This document shows, piece after piece, positions 48,863 through 56,985 of a stretch of DNA of 64,000 bases. The first letter of the stretch is position 1, and each line of letters begins with the position of its first letter. The stretch spans positions 62,001 to 126,000 of the forward strand of contig JAAHFN010000002.1 in NCBI GenBank assembly GCA_010672965.1, read 5' to 3'. The position numbers and the translations under genes are program-made. The notes under the pieces were generated by a model. It was not told where the DNA came from, ran no database searches, and was given only the letters and a program-made list of their open reading frames with translations. The DNA is from Oscillatoria sp. SIO1A7 (lineage in GTDB: Bacteria > Cyanobacteriota > Cyanobacteriia > Cyanobacteriales > Laspinemataceae).

Positions 48863-50833
48863 TTACAATCCATAATTGACGCTAAAATAGAACCCTTCAT
48901 CTTGGGCATTGGTGCCTTTATCCCTAATGTCAACCAGGGGTACGCCATAGTCCACGCGAATATTCAATCCTGGTATGGGCTGCCAGAGGAAGCCGGCACC
49001 AATGCCCATGAGAAAAGTTTGGTCTAGCAAAGTGTTGGGATTATCGCCGTTATTCCAGACAGAACCCATATCAAAAAATGGGGCAACTTGGAAAATAGGC
49101 AGGCCGGAAGAATCGCGCTGGATGGTAATGCGGTCTTCGATAGAGAAACGGAAGCCATTGTCGCCGGAACGAACGTTTTGGCGGTAGCCCCGCAAAGAGC
49201 CGCCGCCACCAATGACAAATTGCTGTGAAGATAACAGGCTATTGGGCGTAAGCTGCAAGTCTCCTTGAACAATGAAGAGATGCCTGGAGCCAAGGCGTTG
49301 CACGCGCTGCACTTGACCGGTCCAGCTTAGAAAGCGGCCATCCGGAACGGGGTTGGAATTAATAGTGGCATTGAGCCAGCCGGTGCCGAGACTAAATTGA
49401 GAGCGGAAAGACCAGGCACCTGCAGAGTCGCGGCGCAAGTAGTCTTGACCGAATTTAATAGTGCTGGTACGGCTGATGCCATCTTCGTCCGGTCCAAAAC
49501 CAAACGGGGTCGGTCCTTCGGAAGTAAAAGTTTGACTTTCCTGATGAGTAAAGCCTAGAGATAGAGCGAATTCTTGGCGGGGCGATCGCACCAGAGGCTG
49601 TCGATACGATAGCTCGTAAAGTTCCGATTCTCCCCGAATCCCCAACTCATCGAAAGGTTCTTGGACAATCTCATTTTGATTCGGCGCGACTCTCAACTGA
49701 ATCGTACCGTTCATAGCATTAATGGGCGCTCGATAGCTAAAGTCATAAACCTGGGAATCGCCATTAGACCAGAAATAGGCAGCGGATATTTCATCGCCGA
49801 TGCCAGTCAAGTTGCGCATTCGCACGTTCCCGCCAAATCTTTCGGAACCTACAGAAGGGGGGGAAAAGTTATCAATACTAAAGTTTGTGAAAAAAGGGCT
49901 CGCTTCCCTGGCTCTGACTGTAAGAATACTTTTACCAATCTCTTGTCCCGCTCGCAAGCTAGCTTCAATATTCTCAAAAAGGGGATCCAAACGCAGGAGC
50001 CGGAGTTGATCCTCTAGGCTCGCGGTACTTAGGGGACTATCGGCTCCCAAGGCAACGCGATTTCTAATGTAAAAAGGTCGAATTCGCTTGGTTCCTTCAA
50101 CCTCAATATCTTCCAATACTCCTTCAATAACCGTTATTTGCACCAACCCATCTTTAATTTCTTGGTCGCCGAGAATTGCTCTGGATGTGATGTAGCCTCG
50201 GTCTAAATAAAGTTGGGTAATTCTGTCGGCCACTGCTCTAAGCTCTTCTAGGGTCACCTCAGTTCCCTCAATATCGCCGACAACCTTTTGAATGTCTTCT
50301 TCGGTTAAAACGGTGCTGTCAACTATTTCGATTTTATTGATGCGGAAGCGGCTGGCATCTGGGTCGCTTGAGGGTTCTTCCGTCGGCGTCGAGTTTTGCG
50401 GCGCTTCTATATCGTTTAAGGGCGGCTGCTTTTCTTCCGGTGCAGTTGGTTTGGGAATCGGTGCAGGTTGGGGAAAGCGATCGCGGTTGGGGTCGGCTTG
50501 CGGATCTACCTGTGGAGGAGCTGGCAAATTGCGCGGTACATTGGGCGGCGTTGAAGGCGCAGGATTTTGCCCTTGCAACCATACTTTTTCCTGGGCCCAA
50601 CCGTTGGAAAATTGGTTAGAGTCGCTATTATCCCTTAGCGGCGAGAAACTTGGCTCCTGCAAGATCGGGGAAATCGACTCCAGCCGCAATTGAGTTGCTT
50701 CGGTATCTTTGCCAAAAGCGAGAGAGGCTCGATCCGTTGCCCTTGCCGCATTCGTACAACTGCTAGCGACAAGCATTGCACCGGAAATTGAAACTCCGTA
50801 CCACAACGCTACCCACTTTAGATTCGAGCCCAT
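48863..50833 (-). CDS. TpsB outer-membrane transporter (ShlB/FhaC/HecB family)
   Basis: After a signal-like N-terminus and a proline-rich linker (about 90-135) comes a POTRA domain (FRINKIEIVDSTVLTEEDI, about 150-230, then GLVQITVIEG). A 16-strand-type barrel follows with the conserved GGGSLRGYRQN loop motif and an aromatic C-terminal strand (GFYFSVNYGL). TpsB proteins export partners bearing a haemagglutinin TPS domain. The partner here is the CHAT exoprotein 1.9 kb downstream on the same strand. GGAGAG precedes the ATG. Upstream is an unusual 37-bp repeat array that may affect expression. Confidence 0.93.
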   Translation of the reverse strand: MGSNLKWVALWYGVSISGAMLVASSCTNAARATDRASLAFGKDTEATQLRLESISPILQEPSFSPLRDNSDSNQFSNGWAQEKVWLQGQNPAPSTPPNVPRNLPAPPQVDPQADPNRDRFPQPAPIPKPTAPEEKQPPLNDIEAPQNSTPTEEPSSDPDASRFRINKIEIVDSTVLTEEDIQKVVGDIEGTEVTLEELRAVADRITQLYLDRGYITSRAILGDQEIKDGLVQITVIEGVLEDIEVEGTKRIRPFYIRNRVALGADSPLSTASLEDQLRLLRLDPLFENIEASLRAGQEIGKSILTVRAREASPFFTNFSIDNFSPPSVGSERFGGNVRMRNLTGIGDEISAAYFWSNGDSQVYDFSYRAPINAMNGTIQLRVAPNQNEIVQEPFDELGIRGESELYELSYRQPLVRSPRQEFALSLGFTHQESQTFTSEGPTPFGFGPDEDGISRTSTIKFGQDYLRRDSAGAWSFRSQFSLGTGWLNATINSNPVPDGRFLSWTGQVQRVQRLGSRHLFIVQGDLQLTPNSLLSSQQFVIGGGGSLRGYRQNVRSGDNGFRFSIEDRITIQRDSSGLPIFQVAPFFDMGSVWNNGDNPNTLLDQTFLMGIGAGFLWQPIPGLNIRVDYGVPLVDIRDKGTNAQDEGFYFSVNYGL

Positions 50834-50944
50834 GAGGTTTTTCTCTCCATCAAAACACTGATGCTACCAAGTCTAGTTGCCGAGGACGAGCGATCGCTCT
50901 CGATCGCCGATAATATCGCCGATAATATTTACGGCAATATCCCC

Positions 50945-51055
50945 GGCAATATCACTTTATAATATCTTCTGAAATATCCCCGGCAATATCGCTTTATAAT
51001 ATCTTCCGAAATATCCCCGGCAATATCGCTTTATAATATCTTCCGAAATATCTCC
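50945..51055. repeat. Three 37-bp direct repeats upstream of tpsB
   Basis: Units begin at 50945, 50982 and 51019 (next truncated at 51056) with exactly 37-bp spacing. Each holds CAATATC, TTATAATATC and GAAATATC. Degenerate GGCAATATCCC/GATAATATC motifs continue on both sides from about 50905 to 51175. It is not CRISPR-like because there are no unique spacers. Confidence 0.85.
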
Positions 51056-51549
51056 GGCAATCTCGCCAATAATATCCCTCTGCAATATTGTAGATAACTC
51101 CAGCAATATCCCCTGCAATCTCGCCTATCTTACTACCGATAATATTCCCGGCAATCCCGCCGATAATATACTATATATCGATCCTGTTTTTGTTGTATTT
51201 CGTGCTAACTTCGATCGAGAGAGATCCTTTAGTTGCTTATTACTTTTAAATTGCCACTTTCGGTATCTGGGTTTTCCTGGCCGTAGCCCCAGGAATAGGA
51301 CTAATAGGAGCGATCGCCTTTCCAAAATAGAACTAACAATACCTTGTAATAGCCGATTAAATGTTAAATTTACAATTCCAATTTAGAAACCCAAAACCAA
51401 TAGCGGCTTCGTAGGCGTAGCCGCCCGAAGGGGCTTGGCGGTCCCACATAGAATAGCAGCATAGGATGGCAGCCCCACACCCTGCTATAGCAATACGCAT
51501 ATTTGGTTAAAGGTTCGCTCCAAGCACTCGATCTGCCTTACTCTTGCTT

Positions 51550-51730
51550 AGGCGACTTCTGGTAATAAAAGTACCTCAAGAAGCGCTTTGGCCCCCTCCC
51601 AGGAGGGGAGGGGTTAGGGGTGGGTGGAGGGGGTTGGGGGTGGCCTCCCTGAAAAACCTACCCCGAGGTGAGCCCCCAACCCCTCCCAGGAGGGGAAGCG
51701 GTACTTTCTTTCCCAGAAATCAATCGCCTT
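51550..51730. mobile_element. Family F inverted-repeat element, copy 2
   Basis: TTCTGGTAATAAAAGTACC and GGTACTTTC(TTTCC)CAGAA face each other. Three CCCCTCCC-AGGAGGGG hairpins fill the centre. Confidence 0.75.
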
Positions 51731-51865
51731 AAAGCTGACCGTTCTCCTGCCGACTGCTTACTGCCATAAAAACTAAGGACGTAGGGGGCCGCATTGTGCC
51801 GCCTACGCCCGCTATATTGGTAAAACAAGATTGCTGCTCGAACAACGTCATCCTCGGGAGGACTG

Positions 51866-52684
51866 TTACTCTTGCTGGTTAGCTACTGGACTAGAATGGG
51901 AAGCCGAGTTTGACTGCAAGCGTTTTTCTGCTATCTTGCCCAGCTTGACAGAACCCAGCAGATTTTGCCATATACTTGCCAGAGTGAGGTTCTCTGGTTC
52001 CGACATCCGCAGAGAAGCTAAAGTGGCCGCCGCGTCGTACCACAGCCCCTCTTTAACGTAAAGATCTGGGAGATCGCTCTTTTTGGCGTTTTGCAGATTC
52101 CCTGCGAGAGTATCACTCTGTGGAACTCGCTCTATCCAACCGCTCACCAAGATATCTCCAGATGAATCATCGGGATTGCAGCTAATAGAAAAATCCCAAT
52201 AGTAATTTCCGCCCACTTCTATAGTAGGTCCATATTTAGGAAGGGAAATTCTCATCACGCCACCAGCCCACTTGCTCTGAAACTTTTGTACGTAAACCTC
52301 CTCGTAGGTTTCGTCCTCGGCAAATTTCAGGAGACTAAACTGCATATTTCTGGCCTCAGACAGTGGCGGCACATAGATTAGAAAAGTCGGATATTTATTG
52401 ACGGTCCGCCCGTAAGTTAGTTCTGGAACTAAAGCCGTGAGGTCTTGAACTTCAGAGGGGCAGACGGATGTTGAACCTCCCCGGGTACCGCCACCGATGC
52501 GCCGACCGGGCAGCCCGGTTTCTGGGGGTTCAAATTCATTCCAGTCCCTCTGAATTTCTTGGGCTATCGAGATAGGTCTCGACGGCAGCTCGGCTCTAAC
52601 TGGGTAGCTCCCGGGATTAGTCAGACCGATTAACAGGGCAATGGAAACGGGGATGGGATACAAGGAAGACTTCTTCCAAGGCAT
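51866..52684 (-). CDS. Secreted DUF928 protein
   Basis: A signal peptide (YPIPVSIALLIGLTNPGSYPVRA) is followed by the DUF928 hallmark GLPGRRIGGGTRGG, then LTALVPELTYGRTVNKYPTFLIYVPP and a beta-sandwich-like middle (GGNYYWDFSISCN). The C-terminal helical part has LYVKEGLWYDAAATLASLR. The family is typically found in cyanobacteria near CHAT, CHASE2 and TPS genes, and here it lies on the same strand upstream of TpsB and the CHAT exoprotein. It is predicted periplasmic or exported. The molecular role is unknown. Confidence 0.92.
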   Translation of the reverse strand: MPWKKSSLYPIPVSIALLIGLTNPGSYPVRAELPSRPISIAQEIQRDWNEFEPPETGLPGRRIGGGTRGGSTSVCPSEVQDLTALVPELTYGRTVNKYPTFLIYVPPLSEARNMQFSLLKFAEDETYEEVYVQKFQSKWAGGVMRISLPKYGPTIEVGGNYYWDFSISCNPDDSSGDILVSGWIERVPQSDTLAGNLQNAKKSDLPDLYVKEGLWYDAAATLASLRMSEPENLTLASIWQNLLGSVKLGKIAEKRLQSNSASHSSPVANQQE

Positions 52685-53250
52685 GATACACCAACCTGTT
52701 GTTAACTCTTACATTGGGGTCAAACACATATAAATAAATTGTCAACCGTGCTGCTGACAACTAGCAGAAAAGCTCTCCCCGAACAGATAGCACAATATAA
52801 GTCGTCGTATTGTTCTTGTAGGACTTACGCAATTAATCTAATTGTAGGGTGCTAAGGCGCACCAGACTCTAGATGTAGGTATCAAACCGACTATTTTGCG
52901 TAAGTCCTGTTGATTATTCGGGTGTAATGGCGCGAGTATGCCCGTCACTCTCGGCTGGGAAAAGCAGCGAAGGGACCTTTGATTTTTGCCTTTGCTTGCC
53001 CTAGAGAAGCTTAGCAGGGGTCGGGTCCGTTGCGACTAAATCTGTTATTACACAGAGCCTATAACTCCATAATACCTACTCTAAATCGGCAATTAGAGCA
53101 GGGCTTACGCTTTCAAGCCAGTCAAAGACTATATGTAGAGGTATAGGATTGTTCACCATACTACAAATAGAGTCTATGCGTAATTTCTATGGAAGAGCGT
53201 TTCCTTTGAGAGGGCGAATCCATACATATTTTATTAGGCTCCGCAGGGCG
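52685..53250. other. Divergent intergenic region with family A elements
   Basis: A family A element (52819-52909) and a diverged one (about 53098-53190, GGGCTTACGC to TCTATGCGTAA) are present. The remaining sequence shows no gene. It separates the divergent DUF928 and transglutaminase genes. Confidence 0.65.
52819..52909. mobile_element. Family A element, copy 4
   Basis: TAGGACTTACGCAA to TTTTGCGTAAGTCCTG. The interior is related to the copy in the TPR-CHAT gene (GGTGCTAAGGCGCACC palindrome) rather than to copies 1 and 3. Confidence 0.8.
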
Positions 53251-53306
53251 TGTAATGCTTACAGTGTAATGCTTAAACTGTAATACTCACGCTGTAAGCA
53301 TTACAG
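53251..53306. promoter_or_regulatory. Perfect 14-bp inverted repeat before the transglutaminase gene
   Basis: TGTAATGCTTACAG at 53251-53264 and CTGTAAGCATTACA at 53292-53305 are exact complements 27 bp apart. A further partial copy (TGTAATGCTTAA) lies between them. The right arm ends about 20 bases before the TTG start. It could be an operator or an mRNA hairpin. Confidence 0.6.
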
Positions 53307-53326
53307 AAAACCCAAGACGAGAACTT

Positions 53327-55078
53327 TTGTCTGCTCCTTCTTCAATATTAGCAACTCCAAAATTTTGTATGCCTCAAAAAAAATCAGCTATCTCCGGTCA
53401 GAATTCTCAATGGTTGCGGACAGTCAGACCTGTAGGCGTCTATGGCCTTTATGGCATGGCCTTTGCTGGCGATCGCCTCTTTGCTATCGATCCAGTGCGG
53501 GGCCATTTACTAGATATTGATTGCACCAGCGATAACACGACTATTATCAATCCCTATCAAGCAGAAGAATTTACGGACGTCACCGGCTTGGCCATCTGGG
53601 AAAATACTCTTTGGTTCGTGCGAGACCGCAGCATTTATTTTTGTCCTGATGCGATCGACAATCTAGGAACTGCCAAACTCGCGCCCCAACTTTTTCTCAG
53701 CCTGAGCTACCCGGCCAATGGCATTGCCGTTTGGGAATCGACCGTCTATGTAAGCTGTCAAAAAGCAGGCTATATTCTAATTTTCAATCGCCACAGTGCA
53801 GAGACGATAACCCAATTCTATGCTCCGGGTATTGGCATAGAAAACTTGACGGTTCGGGGCGAGCAATTATGGGTTTGCGATGCCGCCGAACAAACAGTGT
53901 ATTGTATGGATCGGGGAACCGGGGAGATTGAATTTAGCGTCTTGACCCCCTTTGAACAACCGACGGGATTGGCCTTTCACGTCAATCCCTCGACTGGGAA
54001 AGAAGTTCTCTATGTGGCCTACTCTGGGGAAGAGGTCTATATTCGCGACGATCCCAATGCAGCGGATCCCCATCAATTGGCCATACGCGATCGCGTGCTA
54101 ATTCATCCCCTCCATTTTCACTATAACCGCGAAGGCGGCTATGCCCTCTCAAACGGCTATTTACTGGAGATGTCTTATGTAGAAGAACTCTCTCCCCTCG
54201 ACGAAATACATTTAGATTCTCTAGAATGGCGCATAGCCCTTCCCGCCGAAACCCACCGGCAGAAGCTAAGAGCTGTAGAAGCGATCGGTATGCCCTTCAC
54301 CGAGGAAATAGAAGACGGCCAGCGCATTGCGGTATTTAAGTTTGACCCGCTAAAATCCCATGAAGCTCGCATCTTTGGCTGGAAAGCTCTAGTGGAAGTC
54401 TGGAGCATCAAATACCAGCTCACCCCTCTAGATGTAGAAGAAGAATCAAATCGAGAATCAGTTTTGCCGCCAGAGTTGCAAGAGCGTTATTTAGTCGATA
54501 ACGATCGACTGGCAATGGATACCGAGACCGTTACCCGGGCGGCCACAGAAGCCATTGGCAAGGAAAGCAATCTCTTGCGCAAGATTCTAAGCATTCGGGA
54601 TTACGTTTATGACAAGCTATCCTACGGTATCAAGCCCCATATAGATCCGCCAGATGCAGTCCTGAAAAAGGGAGTCGGCTCCTGTGGGGAGTATGTGGGA
54701 GTGTTACTGGCCCTATTGCGCCTAAATGGAATAGCTTGCCGCACTATTGGTCGCTATAAATGTCCGCCCTATGCCGATCGCCTTCGCCTGCCCCAGCAAC
54801 CAGACTACAATCATGTATGGTTAGAGTTTTATATCCCGGGTTTTGGCTGGGTGCCAATGGAATCTAATCCCGACGACATCCGCGAGGGCGGCCCTTATCC
54901 CCTGCGTTTTTTTATGGGTTTGGCTTGGTATCATATCGAACTGGGCAAAGGCATCCGCTTTGAAAGTCTCAGGCTGCGCGGGGAGAAAGTACACAAAAGC
55001 GAGCTGCCTATTGGCGATTTGGCGCTAAACCATATCCGCTTTACTATTCAGGAAGAACTGCCGCCCCCTGGGGAATAG
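53327..55078 (+). CDS. Beta-propeller and transglutaminase-like cysteine protease fusion
   Basis: Residues about 25-290 contain NHL/SMP-30-like propeller blades (GLYGMAFAGDRLFAID, GLAIWENTLWFV, NGIAVWESTVYVS, NLTVRGEQLWVCD). Residues about 380-560 are a transglutaminase-like domain with the triad C452 (GSCGEY), H about 495 (YNHVWLEF) and D about 514 (SNPDD). Such domains are usually peptidases or amidases. No signal peptide is seen, so it is cytosolic. The frame can start at TTG 53327 or ATG 53369, and neither has a strong ribosome-binding site. I keep the longer form with caution. A 14-bp inverted repeat lies just upstream. Confidence 0.87.
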   Translation: MSAPSSILATPKFCMPQKKSAISGQNSQWLRTVRPVGVYGLYGMAFAGDRLFAIDPVRGHLLDIDCTSDNTTIINPYQAEEFTDVTGLAIWENTLWFVRDRSIYFCPDAIDNLGTAKLAPQLFLSLSYPANGIAVWESTVYVSCQKAGYILIFNRHSAETITQFYAPGIGIENLTVRGEQLWVCDAAEQTVYCMDRGTGEIEFSVLTPFEQPTGLAFHVNPSTGKEVLYVAYSGEEVYIRDDPNAADPHQLAIRDRVLIHPLHFHYNREGGYALSNGYLLEMSYVEELSPLDEIHLDSLEWRIALPAETHRQKLRAVEAIGMPFTEEIEDGQRIAVFKFDPLKSHEARIFGWKALVEVWSIKYQLTPLDVEEESNRESVLPPELQERYLVDNDRLAMDTETVTRAATEAIGKESNLLRKILSIRDYVYDKLSYGIKPHIDPPDAVLKKGVGSCGEYVGVLLALLRLNGIACRTIGRYKCPPYADRLRLPQQPDYNHVWLEFYIPGFGWVPMESNPDDIREGGPYPLRFFMGLAWYHIELGKGIRFESLRLRGEKVHKSELPIGDLALNHIRFTIQEELPPPGE

Positions 55079-55309
55079 GGCGATCGGGGGAGTGTGGGGT
55101 GTGGGGTGTGGGGTGTGGGGTGTGGGGCGTTGAGAAGGGTGTGGGGTGTGTGGGGTGTGGGGAAAATATTCTTTGTTTCGTCCGACGCCCCGATGCTGAA
55201 CCTATAAAATATTGGTCCCATACACCCTACACCCTAGACCCTACACCCTTCTCAACGCTCCATGCCTTAAAATCGACCCCATATTGAGATTGAATTTACG
55301 GAGGAAATT
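55079..55309. repeat. GTGTGGGG minisatellite
   Basis: GGTGTGGGGTGTGGGG units at 55090-55165, with complementary ACACCCTACACCCTAG units at 55219-55245 and GCGTTGAGAAGGGTG opposite CACCCTTCTCAACGC, so the whole stretch can fold on itself. Confidence 0.8.
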
Positions 55310-55468
55310 TTGGAAAACTCTATTCTTACTGGTTTGGCAGCGATCGCTGTGGTCTTGTTGGTAGTCCTTAGTGGAGGGGTGATATATATAACTTTGGTTG
55401 ACTGGCGCGATCGCCGACGCTTGGAACGAGAAAAGCGAGCCAATAAAGCTCCCAGTCAAAGCAAATAA
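55310..55468 (+). CDS. 52-residue single-pass membrane protein
   Basis: It begins with TTG at 55310, preceded by GGAGGA at a spacing of about five bases, which decides the start. One TM helix (LAAIAVVLLVVLSGGVIYITL) is followed by a very basic tail (DWRDRRRLEREKRA) that would stay in the cytosol. The layout resembles the small thylakoid or plasma-membrane subunits of cyanobacteria, but I do not recognise a specific photosystem, NDH or cytochrome subunit. It is complete, ends with TAA and is independent of its neighbours. Confidence 0.7.
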   Translation: MENSILTGLAAIAVVLLVVLSGGVIYITLVDWRDRRRLEREKRANKAPSQSK

Positions 55469-55760
55469 TAAGCGCCCGACAGCAATTGACAATAAGATCG
55501 TTAATCTAAATCGCAAGAATGGCCGATTGCTTATTACTCAAAGCTATTGCTGCAAATTGCGATCGAGTATAACGATATATGTAGAGGGATATTTGCAGGT
55601 TAGCACCCTACATAAGGATTATTTGCGTAAATCCCGACCAAATGACAATTGCTTGGGAAATAGTAAAAAAAATTCCTCTGCCAATACATAGGCGTATTTT
55701 GGTTTTTATGCTGCTAATATTAATAAAGAACTCCATCAATTGTCGCGTTGATTTTTTTTC
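55469..55760. other. Gap with degenerate repeat
   Basis: A diverged half of family A (GCACCCTACATAAGG, TTATTTGCGTAAATCCCG at 55597-55640) and AT-rich sequence before the channel gene. No gene seen. Confidence 0.5.
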
Positions 55761-56654
55761 ATGCTAGTGCGAGAAAAAATAGTCGATTATTTAGAAGACG
55801 TTGACACCACAGTAGGGAAATGGGTAAACCTACTTATACCGGCTTTAGTTCTGCTATCCTCGGCAATTTTTGTAGCCAAAACGCACCAACTGCCTACAGA
55901 AGTGCGATTAATTATTCATGGAACTAACGCCGCAATCTTGGTTCTGTTTTCCATAGAGTATATACTTAGATTTTGGTGTGCTGACAAGAAGCTTAATTTT
56001 TTATTCAGTACCTATTCTCTAATTAAATTAGTAGTAATCTTACCTTTCTTTCTGAGTTCGATAGACCTTAGCTTTATCCTAATACTGCGATCGTTTAGGG
56101 TTTTGCGGCTCCTGAGATTGCTAGGAAAAAGAAGAATATTATTTGGCGGCATCACTACCGAAGACGGTGCAATTTTAGCGCGGATTATATTTACAGTATT
56201 TGCAATTATATTTATTTACTCTGGTCTAATTTATCAAGTCGAGCATTCAGTCAACCCAGAAAAATTCGCTACATTTTTCGACGCTTTCTATTTTTCTGTA
56301 GTAACTATGACGACCGTTGGCTTTGGGGATGTTACTCCCACATCCCATAGCGGTCGCGTGATGACGGTGCTGATGATTTTAACCGGGATTGCCCTGATTC
56401 CTTGGCAGTTAGGGGACTTAATAAAACAATTAGTGAAAACCGCCAACAAAGTAGAAAGGCACTGTAGCAATTGTGGTTTATCTTTCCACGATGAGGACGC
56501 TCAATTCTGCAAAGTATGCGGCACTGAGTTGCCAAATTCTCAGTCGCCAAATTCTCAGTCGCCAAATTCTCAGTTGCCAAATTCCCAGTTGCCAAATTCC
56601 CAGTTGCCAGAGCTGCATATAGCAGTAAGCCAACCTAGTAGTCTGTCAAGGTAG
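55761..56654 (+). CDS. Voltage-gated K+ channel with C-terminal zinc ribbon and repeat-encoded tail
   Basis: Six TM segments, with the voltage sensor S4 LRSFRVLRLLRLLGK at about 111-125 and the pore filter TMTTVGFGDVTP at about 180. S6 (VMTVLMILTGIALIPWQ) is followed by a cytosolic zinc ribbon (CSNCG...CKVCG). This is a tetrameric inner-membrane K+ channel of the Kv/ion-transport family. The last about 40 residues (PNSQS and PNSQL repeats, then HIAVSQPSS) are encoded by a 15-bp tandem repeat and a fragment of a family D element. The natural end was therefore probably just after the ribbon. The ATG at 55761 lacks a good ribosome-binding site. Confidence 0.9.
   Translation: MLVREKIVDYLEDVDTTVGKWVNLLIPALVLLSSAIFVAKTHQLPTEVRLIIHGTNAAILVLFSIEYILRFWCADKKLNFLFSTYSLIKLVVILPFFLSSIDLSFILILRSFRVLRLLRLLGKRRILFGGITTEDGAILARIIFTVFAIIFIYSGLIYQVEHSVNPEKFATFFDAFYFSVVTMTTVGFGDVTPTSHSGRVMTVLMILTGIALIPWQLGDLIKQLVKTANKVERHCSNCGLSFHDEDAQFCKVCGTELPNSQSPNSQSPNSQLPNSQLPNSQLPELHIAVSQPSSLSR
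56530..56606 (+). repeat. 15-bp tandem repeat at the end of the channel gene
   Basis: Five copies of CCAAATTCTCAGTCG or close variants encode PNSQS/PNSQL. The unit looks like the CCCAATT-type intergenic repeats of this genome. Confidence 0.9.
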
Positions 56655-56985
56655 TTATATCAAATCCAGTAAAATACCCACAGAAAAAATGTGTAATCTC
56701 CCGTAGGACGGGCGACACGAGAGTCCGCCGTACCAGTCAGGGAATTTTCGCTGGTCCCGTCCTACGGGAAGGCTTTTTTTAGGGCAATTAACCGGATTTG
56801 CTCTTCAATTCAATACCTTCGCCAAAACGCAAAAACACCTTATTTTTAGGTTCTTGCCGGGAACGAAACACAGCAAATGCGAGGGTTGGGGGGATCTGAC
56901 CCTACGGTAAAATGGCGAAGGTATTGCTATTATGAACAATTTTGCAATTTTTCGCCAATGCCCAATGCGAATATGCCCAATGCCT
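56655..56985. other. Intergenic gap with a family B element
   Basis: A family B element (56656-56800) is followed by a pair of opposed sequences AATACCTTCGCCA and TGGCGAAGGTATT (56812 and 56912) that bracket a further 100 bp, then CCCAATGCGA repeats up to the cyclase stop. No gene. Confidence 0.65.
56656..56800. mobile_element. Family B inverted-repeat element, copy 6
   Basis: ATATCAAATCCAGTAAAATA to AATTAACCGGATTTG. The inner hairpin is GTAGGACGGGCGACACG / CTGGTCCCGTCCTAC and more diverged than the others. Confidence 0.7.

Larger units (their letters stand above)
50834..51865. other. Region between DUF928 and TpsB genes
   Basis: It contains the ATATC-rich 37-bp array (listed), AT-rich sequence to 51400, a family F element (51550-51730) and no credible gene. 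Short open frames on the minus strand around 51125-51325 lack protein character. Confidence 0.6.

Noticed and set aside
50905-51175. Evenly spaced repeats upstream of tpsB as a CRISPR-like array
   Set aside because: The 37-bp period is a simple direct repeat without spacer diversity.
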